This document shows, piece by piece, positions 1 through 5,899 of a stretch of 10,482 nucleotides of DNA (the stretch's first letter is position 1; every line of letters starts with the position of its first letter). Below the pieces are notes generated by a model. That model ran no database searches and had not been told where the DNA came from. It worked only from the letters and a program-made list of their open reading frames with translations. Source of the stretch: Acidobacteriaceae bacterium (GTDB lineage Bacteria; Acidobacteriota; Terriglobia; Terriglobales; Acidobacteriaceae); NCBI GenBank assembly GCA_003152795.1, contig PMBA01000308.1, forward strand, positions 3,422-13,903, in the 5' to 3' direction. The position numbers and the translations under genes were made by a program.

Positions 1-795
1 GAAGAGATTGCGCTCGACATCGTCTACGAAGACGACGACCTGGCGATCGTCAACAAGCCGGCGGGCATGATGGTTCATGCGGGCGCGGGAGCGACCGACG
101 ATGCCCGCAACCGCGGAACGCTGGTCAATGCCCTGCTGCATCACTTTGGAACGCTTTCCGCGGTCGGCGGCGAACTTCGTCCAGGAATTGTGCATCGCCT
201 GGACCGGGCGACCAGCGGGCTGATGGTGGTGGCCAAGAATGATGAAGCGCACCGCCGGCTGGCCAAGCAGTTCAGCGGACGCGAGGTGCATAAGACTTAC
301 ATCGCGCTGGTCCACGGCTGGCCGAAGCAGGATCGCGGCACCATTCAAAGCGCCATCAGCCGCCACTCGCAGCGGCGTACCCGGATGACCACGCGGGGCT
401 TCGGGGGCCGCGAGGCCGTCACGCATTACGCGGTCCAGCGAAAGATCGACGCGCCTTATGGCAAGTTTGCCCTGGTCGAACTCAAGATCGAGACGGGACG
501 CACGCACCAGATTCGTGTGCATATGTCGTCACTTGGACATCCGGTGGTGGGCGACGCGCTCTATGGCGCGCCGGGTGAATTGCGGTCGCAGTCGAACAAA
601 CGGCGGTCGGCAGGCATGCCCGCAACGCTGACACTAAATCGAAACTTCCTGCATTCCGCGGTACTGGAACTGACGCACCCCCGAACCAAGGCGTTACTCA
701 AGTTCTCCCGGCCGTTACCCGAGGAACTGGAAAACCTGCTGGATAGCCTGGAGAATGCCCGGCAGGAAGGCCCCCGGCTGGAACCTGGTCAGTAA
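1..795 (+). CDS. rluD: RluA/RluD-family 23S rRNA pseudouridine synthase, 5'-truncated by window edge
   Basis: Reading frame 1 is open from the first base to the TAA at 793-795, giving 264 visible residues; the true start lies outside the window. The order of conserved blocks is that of the RluA/RluD family: a YEDDDLAIVNKPAGMMVH block (residues 10-27), then HRLDRATSGLMVVAKN (from residue 65) with the catalytic Asp at residue 68, then GRTHQIRVHMSSLGHPVVGD in the C-terminal half. Family knowledge: these enzymes isomerise uridines in structured rRNA, RluD acting on helix 69 of 23S rRNA, in the cytoplasm. Full RluD proteins carry an N-terminal S4 RNA-binding domain, which would sit upstream of the window and cannot be checked here. 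The choice of RluD over RluA/RluC is therefore tentative, while the enzyme family is secure. The ATG pair near 67 falls inside the conserved NKPAGMMVH motif and is not a start. Confidence 0.93.
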   Translation, partial: EEIALDIVYEDDDLAIVNKPAGMMVHAGAGATDDARNRGTLVNALLHHFGTLSAVGGELRPGIVHRLDRATSGLMVVAKNDEAHRRLAKQFSGREVHKTYIALVHGWPKQDRGTIQSAISRHSQRRTRMTTRGFGGREAVTHYAVQRKIDAPYGKFALVELKIETGRTHQIRVHMSSLGHPVVGDALYGAPGELRSQSNKRRSAGMPATLTLNRNFLHSAVLELTHPRTKALLKFSRPLPEELENLLDSLENARQEGPRLEPGQ

Positions 796-803
796 GACCG
801 AGG

Positions 804-832
804 TCTTTCCAGCCCGAATCACGGGCTATAAT
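804..832 (+). promoter_or_regulatory. Candidate sigma-70 promoter for the VWA1 gene
   Basis: A perfect -10 hexamer TATAAT lies at 827-832, just after the rluD-like stop codon and 30 nt before the chosen VWA1 start. The hexamer at the ideal 17-nt distance, TCTTTC at 804-809, matches the -35 consensus poorly. The perfect -10 in an otherwise GC-rich gap suggests that VWA1 (and probably the following DUF3052 gene) has its own promoter rather than depending only on read-through from the upstream gene. Confidence 0.45.
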
Positions 833-862
833 AGGCAAATCAACTCTGGTCAAATCGTCCTG

Positions 863-1918
863 ATGAAATTGCCCATTTTCCCGCTTCTGATTATTTTTCA
901 TTTACTGTCTGGCTCGCTCATGGGCCAGACGGCGCCGCCTGCATCTGCGCCACCGGCGGCACAGAACGCTTCCGGGAAAACCGGCGCTGCGGCTGACGGT
1001 AAGACGCAGGCTCCTGCCGCGCCCGCGCCGGCAGCGCAGGTTCCATCGCAGCCGGGAAGTTCAGCGAAGTCTGATTCCGACGAATCCGTCGCAACCATCA
1101 TCCATGTCGTCAACGAAGTTCGCGTGGTGTTCACGGTTACTGACCGCCACGGACACTACATCAAGGATCTGAAGCGAGACGACTTCAGAGTGATCGACGA
1201 TCAAAAACCCGCGGAGATGCGCAGTTTCCGCAGTGAGACCGATCTTCCCCTCCAGGTGGGGTTGCTGGTTGACGCGAGCAACTCGGTGCGCGACCGATTC
1301 AAGTTTGAGCAGGAAGCGGCCATCGAGTTTCTGAACGCCATCATTCGCCCCGGCTATGACAAGGCATTCGTGGTCGGCTTCGACGCCACGCCCGAAGTTA
1401 CACAGGATTTCACCGATAGCACGGAGAATCTCTCGACCGGCGTCCGGATGTTGCGAGCGGGTGGCGGCACCGCCATGTACGACGCGCTCTACTTTGCCTG
1501 CCGCGACAAACTGTTGAAGCAGGAACAACTCGGACCGGTGCGCCGCGCCATTATTCTGTTGAGCGACGGCGAAGACAACTTGAGCCACGTCACCCGAGAG
1601 GAAGCGATCGAGATGGCGGCGCGGGCGGAAGTCATCGTCTACACCATCAGCACGAACATCAGCGGCATGAAGGGCAAGGGCGACAAGGTTCTGGAGCGCA
1701 TCGCCGAGGCGACAGGAGGCCGCGCCTTTTTTCCCTTCCAGATGCGCGACGTCTCCGACGCCTTTCTCTCCATTCAGGAGGAGTTGCGCAGCCAGTACGC
1801 CGTGGCCTACAAGCCGGCAGATTTTGTCGCGGATGGACGCTACCGCACCATCGAAATCCAGGCGCAGGATAAGGGGCTCAAGGTGCGCACCCGTAAGGGA
1901 TACTACGCTCCGAAGTAG
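863..1918 (+). CDS. Secreted VWA-domain protein, acidobacterial VWFA-related family (VWA1)
   Basis: This 351-residue protein starts at ATG 863, where an N-terminal signal peptide begins (hydrophobic core LPIFPLLIIFHLL, then about GSLMGQ). The frame is open back to 755, but that extension would add a polar, unlikely N-terminus and cover the candidate promoter. After the signal comes an Ala/Pro/Gln-rich linker (about 22-75), a beta-strand region (about 80-125), and a von Willebrand factor A domain (about 130-310). The MIDAS metal site is intact: D137-A-S139-N-S141, T203 in GGTAMYDAL, and D235 in LLSDGED. The C-terminus has the family hallmarks ELRSQYAVAYKP and RKGYYAP. This architecture is that of TIGR03436, which is expanded in Acidobacteriota; its function is not established, though VWA domains generally mediate metal-dependent protein binding. 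Export to periplasm or outside is inferred. No clear ribosome binding site is seen before 863. It likely shares a transcript with the next gene, 15 nt downstream. Confidence 0.9.
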   Translation: MKLPIFPLLIIFHLLSGSLMGQTAPPASAPPAAQNASGKTGAAADGKTQAPAAPAPAAQVPSQPGSSAKSDSDESVATIIHVVNEVRVVFTVTDRHGHYIKDLKRDDFRVIDDQKPAEMRSFRSETDLPLQVGLLVDASNSVRDRFKFEQEAAIEFLNAIIRPGYDKAFVVGFDATPEVTQDFTDSTENLSTGVRMLRAGGGTAMYDALYFACRDKLLKQEQLGPVRRAIILLSDGEDNLSHVTREEAIEMAARAEVIVYTISTNISGMKGKGDKVLERIAEATGGRAFFPFQMRDVSDAFLSIQEELRSQYAVAYKPADFVADGRYRTIEIQAQDKGLKVRTRKGYYAPK

Positions 1919-1933
1919 GAACTTCTCATCTCT

Positions 1934-2353
1934 ATGGCTGGATATTCGGGGACCCCGCTCGCGACAAAGTTAGGCATCAAGGAAAATTTTCGTACCGCCC
2001 TGCTGCGCGTGCCAGCCGAAGTCAAGGCCGAACTCCATGACGCGCTCGGGAAAATTCGCATCCAGCGAATCACCGAAAAGAATCTCGATTTCATTTTCCT
2101 TTTTGCAAAAACGCGCGCGGCCCTGGAACTCGAACTGTTGCCGGCGGCAGAGGCGCTGGCGCCCGCGGGCATGCTTTGGATTTCGTGGCCCAAAAAGAGT
2201 TCTGGCGTTGCTACCGACCTCACCGAAAATGTGATTCGCCAGAGCGGGATTGATGCCGGCCTGGTGGACGTGAAAGTCTGCGCCGTCACTGACGTCTGGT
2301 CCGGATTGAAGTTCGTGATCCCGGTCAAGAATCGCCCAAAAGAGAAGCGGTAA
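1934..2353 (+). CDS. DUF3052-family protein
   Basis: A 139-residue soluble protein with no signal peptide or membrane segment. Three blocks match my memory of the DUF3052 family: GYSGTPLATKLGI at residues 3-15, LWISWPKKSSGVATDL at 81-96, and GLVDVKVCAVTDVWSGLKFV at 109-128. Length and the start MAGYSGTPL are typical, which supports ATG 1934. The biochemical role of DUF3052 is unknown to me; the pattern of a central hydrophobic strand (LDFIFLFAKT) followed by helices suggests a small alpha/beta fold. The only Shine-Dalgarno-like string is AGGAA near 1917-1921, about 12 nt from the ATG and overlapping the VWA1 stop, so translation may be coupled to VWA1. A reading frame also runs antisense through the gene (1903-2358) but lacks recognisable motifs. 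Confidence 0.87.
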   Translation: MAGYSGTPLATKLGIKENFRTALLRVPAEVKAELHDALGKIRIQRITEKNLDFIFLFAKTRAALELELLPAAEALAPAGMLWISWPKKSSGVATDLTENVIRQSGIDAGLVDVKVCAVTDVWSGLKFVIPVKNRPKEKR

Positions 2354-2722
2354 AGCACCCCCGGTTGCCGCGATAGGTCCTGATCCGAGGCACCGCCGCC
2401 AGTCCTGCAAACAGAGAAGTCGCGGGCGTATATGCCGTCTCCGCTTTCGCTGCCGATTTTCGCAGGTCAGAGGGCAGAGGTCAGAAAGCAGAGGTGAAAC
2501 CCTTAGCTCGCAGCGAGTGGTCTAACCTCTGCAATCTGACCTCTGACTTCCAACCTTCCCCCGCTTCCAAGTGGCAATTCACAATAACGTCTGTCCGCGA
2601 GCCATGCGTTCTCGCGCCGCGCAACTTCGGCACGGGACTTGGGTTTGCATACGGTAGACGCGATTCCCGTGCAGCAAAACACCTGGGATCGTGAAGTGCG
2701 GTGATCGAAAGGAGAACGAAAC
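2354..2722. other. Non-coding gap with inverted repeat
   Basis: This 369-nt stretch has no convincing gene on either strand. It holds the TCAGAGG-type inverted repeat (2464-2557), described separately, and at its right end the ribosome binding site of the small Arg/Asp-rich protein (AAAGGAG at 2708-2714). No strong intrinsic terminator with a T-run follows the DUF3052 gene, and I could not identify a convincing promoter for the gene at 2723. Confidence 0.6.
2464..2557. repeat. Large imperfect inverted repeat made of TCAGAGG-like units
   Basis: The left arm 2475-2495 and the right arm 2525-2545 are reverse complements at 19 of 21 positions, separated by 29 nt. The left side itself is a degenerate direct repeat of GGTCAGA/GGCAGAGGTCAGA units starting near 2464, and further weak pairing extends to about 2557. 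The spacer contains a small inner palindrome (CTCGC-A-GCGAG, 2508-2518), so the RNA or single-stranded DNA could fold into a long cruciform. There is no T-run, so a simple terminator is unlikely. The purine-rich TCAGAGG unit suggests a dispersed intergenic repeat (REP/MITE-like); that is inference, since only one copy lies in the window. Confidence 0.7.
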
Positions 2723-2974
2723 ATGAAACGCATGATTGCAGGAGTTCTGTTGCTGATCGGACTGGGCGCGGGGACGATGTTTGCCGAAGATGGTTGGCGG
2801 GACCGGCGCGACATCCGGCGCGATCAGGCAAAGATTGCGCGCGACCGCCGGGAACTGCGGCGCGATCTCTATTATGGAAATTACGGGGCTGCGCGCCATG
2901 AACGAAAAGAGTTGCGGCGCGAGTATCGCGACTTGAATCGGGATCGTCGCGACTTGTATTGGGACCGGCGATAA
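2723..2974 (+). CDS. Small secreted Arg/Asp-rich helical protein
   Basis: An 83-residue protein with a clear start: AAAGGAG at 2708-2714, 8 nt before ATG 2723. Residues 1-21 form a signal peptide (MKR, then the hydrophobic MIAGVLLLIGLGAG, cleavage after TMFA). The predicted mature part has 62 residues, of which I count 20 Arg, 10 Asp and 5 Glu. They are arranged as repeated RRD/RDRR units such as WRDRRDIRRD and LNRDRRDLYWDRR around a short Tyr/Gly-rich turn (YYGNYGAARHERK). The i/i+3/i+4 spacing of opposite charges fits long salt-bridged single alpha-helices, perhaps a two-helix hairpin bending at the YGNYG segment. I recall similar DRRD-repeat exported proteins in other bacteria but no function for them. 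The CAP protein follows about 100 nt downstream on the same strand. Confidence 0.82.
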   Translation: MKRMIAGVLLLIGLGAGTMFAEDGWRDRRDIRRDQAKIARDRRELRRDLYYGNYGAARHERKELRREYRDLNRDRRDLYWDRR

Positions 2975-3074
2975 GTGGCGTCGGCGCCTCCAATCGGTCG
3001 GCAACTCCGCGACGTTGGTAACTTGCCTGGACGCGGCGAGCCGGGTTCTATTCATTGAATCGGGAGCGATGACG

Positions 3075-3536
3075 ATGCATATCAGAACCCGGCTGGCGGC
3101 GGTAGCTCTGGTGGGAATGATGCTTTGTTGGTCGGCATCCGGCGGAACACTAGCCCTGCGGGCAGAGCGCGACCTGTTTGCTGCAATCAACCAGGCGCGG
3201 CGCTCGCAGGGCATGGCTCCACTGCGATGGGATGAAACGCTGGCGATAGCGGCGCGGCGTCACGCGGAGGCGATGGCGGAACGCGGATCGGCGCAGCATG
3301 GGTTTGAGGGCGAGCCAAGCCTGCCGTCGCGGGCCAGGCAAGCGGGCGCTCATTTCAGTTGGCTGTCGGAAAACGTAACCCAGGGACCGTCGCCGGAGTT
3401 CATTCACACCCAGTTCATGAAGTCGCCTCCGCATCGCGCGAACATTCTCGACCGGGATATGGATTCGATTGGAGTGGGCGTGGTGGAAAACGGCGGGCAG
3501 TTGTACGCGGTGGAGGACTTCTCGCAGGCGCGGTGA
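3075..3536 (+). CDS. Secreted CAP/SCP-domain protein (YkwD-like)
   Basis: A 153-residue protein. ATG 3075 is preferred because GGGAG at 3062-3066 lies 8 nt upstream; ATG 3069 is possible but too close to that site, and the frame is open from 3015. Residues 1 to about 27 are a signal peptide (VALVGMMLCWSASGG). The rest is a compact CAP domain: helix NQARRSQGMAPLRWDETLAIAA (start of domain near 34), RRHAEAMAERG with H63, QHGF with H75, WLSENV with E99, FMKSPPHRANIL with H120, and a terminal strand GVGVVENGGQLYAVEDFS. These are the conserved cavity residues and the SPxHRxNIL signature of bacterial CAP proteins. The family lacks one agreed activity; lipid or small-ligand binding and wall association have been reported for members. 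No wall-anchor or LysM domain is attached. A hairpin at 3575-3614 follows the stop. Confidence 0.9.
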   Translation: MHIRTRLAAVALVGMMLCWSASGGTLALRAERDLFAAINQARRSQGMAPLRWDETLAIAARRHAEAMAERGSAQHGFEGEPSLPSRARQAGAHFSWLSENVTQGPSPEFIHTQFMKSPPHRANILDRDMDSIGVGVVENGGQLYAVEDFSQAR

Positions 3537-3574
3537 GCTCCACATAAGGCTCATTCACGCAAGGCCACAGCATC

Positions 3575-3614
3575 GAAATGACCCACGCATGGTTACACGC
3601 GCGTGGGCCATTTC
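3575..3614. terminator. Hairpin between convergent genes, candidate bidirectional terminator
   Basis: GAAATGACCCACGC (3575-3588) pairs with GCGTGGGCCATTTC (3601-3614) at 13 of 14 positions around a 12-nt loop. It sits 38 nt after the CAP stop and 27 nt after the stop of the oppositely directed His/Asp-rich gene. There is no long T-run on either side, so termination strength is uncertain, but position and symmetry fit a shared terminator of a convergent pair. Confidence 0.55.
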
Positions 3615-3641
3615 ATGCAACGAATCGGGTTAGCCTCGGGT

Positions 3642-3902
3642 TTAGTGTTGGTCGTGGTCGTGGTCGTGGTGATCCATGTCGTGGTGGTCGCCGCACTGCC
3701 GCTTCGCTTCTTCCAGTTCATGGCGGCGCTTGCGTGCCTGTTTGCTGTCCTCGCCGTGGCGCTGCACCGCGTCGCGCAGTTTGTCTTCCGCCTGGTGAAT
3801 ACGCCTTTCACATTTGTCGTCCGCCCGCGCTGGGATTGACGAGGCACCCAGGCCGGCGATTGTCAGCAATGCGATACACAGAATTCTCATCATTCGAGTC
3901 AT
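3642..3902 (-). CDS. Small secreted protein with two cysteines, coiled coil and His/Asp-rich tail
   Basis: An 86-residue protein. The start is set by AAGGAG (complement of 3908-3913) 5 nt before ATG at 3902. Residues 1-27 are a signal peptide with the cleavage site IPARA-DD. The mature region is a charged helix (about 32-69; heptad-like RRIHQAEDKLRDAVQRH and KQARKRRHELEEAKRQ) bracketed by Cys31 and Cys70, the only mature cysteines. The last 16 residues are GDHHDMDHHDHDHDQH: seven His, six Asp, one Gln. Such tails bind divalent metals (Zn, Ni, Cu, Co) in many proteins, so extracytoplasmic metal binding is a reasonable inference, not shown. The tail is encoded by a GTGGTC-type repeat (+ strand about 3648-3672), so its length may vary between strains. 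The opposite strand also reads open with a poly-Val stretch; that is the antisense shadow of the His-Asp codons. Confidence 0.82.
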   Translation of the reverse strand: MTRMMRILCIALLTIAGLGASSIPARADDKCERRIHQAEDKLRDAVQRHGEDSKQARKRRHELEEAKRQCGDHHDMDHHDHDHDQH

Positions 3903-4194
3903 GTCTTCTCCTTGAACGTATCGTGGATTGGGTTGAGGTACCTTAAGCGTCGGCCGAGGTGAACGCTATTCTTCTGAGGCTAGTCCCGAGTGGTGTACTT
4001 GCGCAAGAGGGAGCGCTCTGAAAAGTGCGTTGCCGCACCCTTATTTGTGAACCGTGCACAAACTAGGGCCGTGACCGCAAGATGATTACCGCGCGGAAAA
4101 CGAGTACCGCCGGGACGGCGGCGCTCCTCGCAGTTGGCGCTGGCGCTAATGCTGTTGATCGAGAACGCGGCATCTTCCATCACCGAGGCACACG
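3903..4194. other. Upstream region of the His/Asp-rich gene and spacer
   Basis: Together with the terminator that follows it, this makes a gene-free stretch of about 350 nt. Its left edge holds the ribosome binding site of the - strand gene starting at 3902. Open frames crossing it (for example - strand 3980-4315 and + strand 4134-4442) run through the terminator hairpin, lack ribosome binding sites and have no recognisable motif. I see no confident promoter, repeat or RNA gene here. Confidence 0.5.
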
Positions 4195-4233
4195 AAAAAA
4201 ACACCGGGAATCTTGAGTCCGATTCCCGGCGTT
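4195..4233 (-). terminator. Intrinsic terminator of beta-helix gene A
   Basis: On the - strand, the stem CCGGGAATC/GATTCCCGG (complement of 4221-4229 and 4204-4212; 9 bp, 8-nt loop) is followed after TG by a run of seven T (complement of 4195-4201). It begins about 20 nt after the stop codon of the beta-helix gene. This is a textbook Rho-independent terminator. Stem and loop (TTGAGTCC on the + strand) are nearly the same as those of the second copy at 5832-5871. Confidence 0.88.
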
Positions 4234-4251
4234 GTTGTGTTCTTGTTGAAC

Positions 4252-5532
4252 CTATTCTGATGGTTTTATCCTGCGTGTCGTCTTGGCGCGTGCCAGGTCT
4301 GCCGGAATGGTGCACCCGCCAGCGGAAAAAGCAACTGGGATCGGTACGGTGTAGTAGGTCTCACTGTAGTAGCTATTGCCGCCGGTGTTGGCCCAGTCAT
4401 CAAGAACGCCGGCGCAAGCACTCTCCACAATCGTATTACTAAGGGCGTTATTATTCTGTCCGGTACCGCCGCAGGAAGCGTCCAGATGCACGCCCGATTC
4501 AGCACTGTTGAAAATCGTGTTTCCCGTAACTGTGTTGCCGTTGCTGCAAACATCAATGGCATCGAACGTGGGCGTCCCAAAGATCTTATTGCCCGTAACC
4601 GTGACCCCGTTGTTATATTGTCCGGAGACACCATTGGAGTACAGCCCGATCGGGATCTGACTGTTGCCGAGTGTGTTTGCCGTCACTGTGATCGACGAGT
4701 TTTCCTCCGCTCCGTATAGCAAAATGCTGGAAGCGCCGTAGGTCGGGCCCACGTAGGAATTGTCGATCACCGTATTGGCGGTGATTTTCCCCTTGGCTCC
4801 ATAAGCCAATTCGATTCCGTTTTGGGCCGCATATCCTGACCCTAGCGGTCCCGCTCCCTGAATGTAACTGGCTATGACATTCAGCGTCGTGCCCGCATAG
4901 CGTCCCGTGATTCCATTCCGGTTGTAATTGTGAACCGAACTGTTTTCCACCGTCACCGTTGAGGTGTAACTGTTTCCAGTCTCCACGAAGATCGGGTCGC
5001 CCGTAAGACAACCTCCTTGGACGTCACCCAGCAGTTGGTTGCGCACGGCAACGTGATTCACCGTGCCCGAAGCATTCTGAAACAGGATGCCGTCAAAATC
5101 GAGCGGACATGAATTCACCAACCCGTTCCCGGTTCCATCCACCGTCAGGTTGCTGATCGAAACCGTGGCGTACTGCACGAATATCTGGGCCGCAATGGGA
5201 TCGCTATTCGACACATCCGTTGCGTTCTGGACCATGCCTCCCGCAGGAGGCAGAATCACGGCCGCGTCCTGGCTCGTGTTGCCCACGCCTACGAGAGTCA
5301 AATTCTTGCCGATCGCAACCTGCTCTGGATAATTGCCCGGGCAAATTTCGATGATGGTTCCGGCAGTGGAAGCCGTTACCGCAGCTTGGATAGTGGTGTA
5401 GGTGTGCAAAGGAGCGTTAGGGGGTGTGCAGGAACCGACTTGCGCGTAATGAGCAGCAAACGCTTGTCCGCTGAATGCGGCAAGCACGACTAAAGCCAGA
5501 CAAGCAAATGCGAAACCACGAGTGATCTTCAT
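4252..5532 (-). CDS. Secreted right-handed parallel beta-helix protein (copy A)
   Basis: A 426-residue protein with GGAGG (complement of 5539-5543) 6 nt before ATG at 5532. Residues 1 to about 26 are a signal peptide (FACLALVVLAAF, cleavage near QAFA). Residues 43-85 carry the classic entry block of pectin-lyase-like beta-helix proteins: TYTTIQAAV, then IEICPGNYPEQV and KNLTLVGV. Residues about 120-375 consist of coils of about 20-25 residues rich in N, G, T and V, such as VTVENSSVHNYNRNGITG and VTGNTIFNSAESGVHLDASC, as in NosD/PbH1-type repeats. The mature protein has eight Cys (35, 64, 142, 175, 329, 354, 373, 407), all conserved in copy B, so disulfides are likely. The tail is basic (RAKTTRRIKPSE). 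The fold is found in polysaccharide lyases, epimerases and adhesins; I see no identifiable catalytic signature, so substrate and activity are unknown. It has its own promoter candidate and terminator. Confidence 0.88.
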   Translation of the reverse strand: MKITRGFAFACLALVVLAAFSGQAFAAHYAQVGSCTPPNAPLHTYTTIQAAVTASTAGTIIEICPGNYPEQVAIGKNLTLVGVGNTSQDAAVILPPAGGMVQNATDVSNSDPIAAQIFVQYATVSISNLTVDGTGNGLVNSCPLDFDGILFQNASGTVNHVAVRNQLLGDVQGGCLTGDPIFVETGNSYTSTVTVENSSVHNYNRNGITGRYAGTTLNVIASYIQGAGPLGSGYAAQNGIELAYGAKGKITANTVIDNSYVGPTYGASSILLYGAEENSSITVTANTLGNSQIPIGLYSNGVSGQYNNGVTVTGNKIFGTPTFDAIDVCSNGNTVTGNTIFNSAESGVHLDASCGGTGQNNNALSNTIVESACAGVLDDWANTGGNSYYSETYYTVPIPVAFSAGGCTIPADLARAKTTRRIKPSE

Positions 5533-5831
5533 GATCTTCCTCCGGAAGGTGTGGGGATTTACAGCCAGGGCCCATACAACGAAGCTAAACCGAGGCCAAC
5601 TATAGTCCCAAATAGCATACGGCGCAACTCCAGTGATGCGCCGGAAAGTTACACGAACACAATATGTCTGGAATCTGGAATAAGGTACGGAGTTTCTCGC
5701 CCGCTATGTGGAGTAACCTGAGCGTTAGCGGTCCGGCTGTGGACTAACCATCTGAAGTAATTCGGGAAGGTTGGATTGGGCCCGGCTGGTCAAATGTAAG
5801 GCCGCCTCGATCTCGACTGCCTGCATCACGC
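5533..5831. other. Spacer between the two beta-helix units
   Basis: Apart from the ribosome binding site and promoter candidate of gene A and the 5620-5643 inverted repeat, I see no gene or RNA here. Together with the terminator to its right it forms a 367-nt gap between the two paralogous genes. Unlike the flanking coding and terminator sequences, it shows no obvious long similarity to the region upstream of copy B, except for the core promoter hexamers and the GGAGG sites. Confidence 0.5.
5599..5627 (-). promoter_or_regulatory. Candidate promoter of beta-helix gene A
   Basis: On the - strand, TTGCGC (complement of 5622-5627) and TATAGT (complement of 5599-5604) are spaced 17 nt apart, and the -10 lies 66 nt before the start codon. 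The same arrangement, TTGC-NN, 17 nt, TATAGT, recurs upstream of copy B, which raises confidence. An inverted repeat, CGGCGCA and TGCGCCG around a 10-nt spacer (5620-5643), covers the -35 element and could be an operator. Confidence 0.5.
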
Positions 5832-5871
5832 AAAAACGCCGGGAATCTTGAACCCGATTCCCGGCGTTTTT
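5832..5871 (-). terminator. Strong intrinsic terminator of beta-helix gene B
   Basis: AAAAACGCCGGGAATC (5832-5847) and GATTCCCGGCGTTTTT (5856-5871) form a perfect 16-bp stem around an 8-nt loop. The A-run and T-run at the stem base make it functional in either direction. It starts about 28 nt after the stop codon of beta-helix gene B and would end its transcript; it also prevents read-through into gene A. Core stem and most of the loop equal those of the terminator at 4195-4233. Confidence 0.9.
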
Positions 5872-5899
5872 CATGCCAACGTTTTATGCGCGGTGAGCC

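Noticed and set aside
1061..1588. 175-codon - strand frame inside VWA1
   Set aside because: No motif, no ribosome binding site, and it lies antisense to the VWA domain core.
2579..3214. 211-codon - strand frame spanning the small Arg/Asp-rich gene and the intergenic gap
   Set aside because: It covers two well-started + strand genes in part, has low-complexity composition and no recognisable domain.
3603..3839. + strand frame resembling a small membrane protein with a poly-Val segment
   Set aside because: It is the antisense of the His-Asp repeat and helix codons of the - strand gene at 3642-3902, which has a strong ribosome binding site and signal peptide; the + frame has neither.
4082..4216. 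Short + strand frame from ATG 4082 with an Ala-rich segment, ending inside the terminator hairpin
   Set aside because: There is no Shine-Dalgarno site, and its end overlaps the terminator stem of beta-helix gene A.
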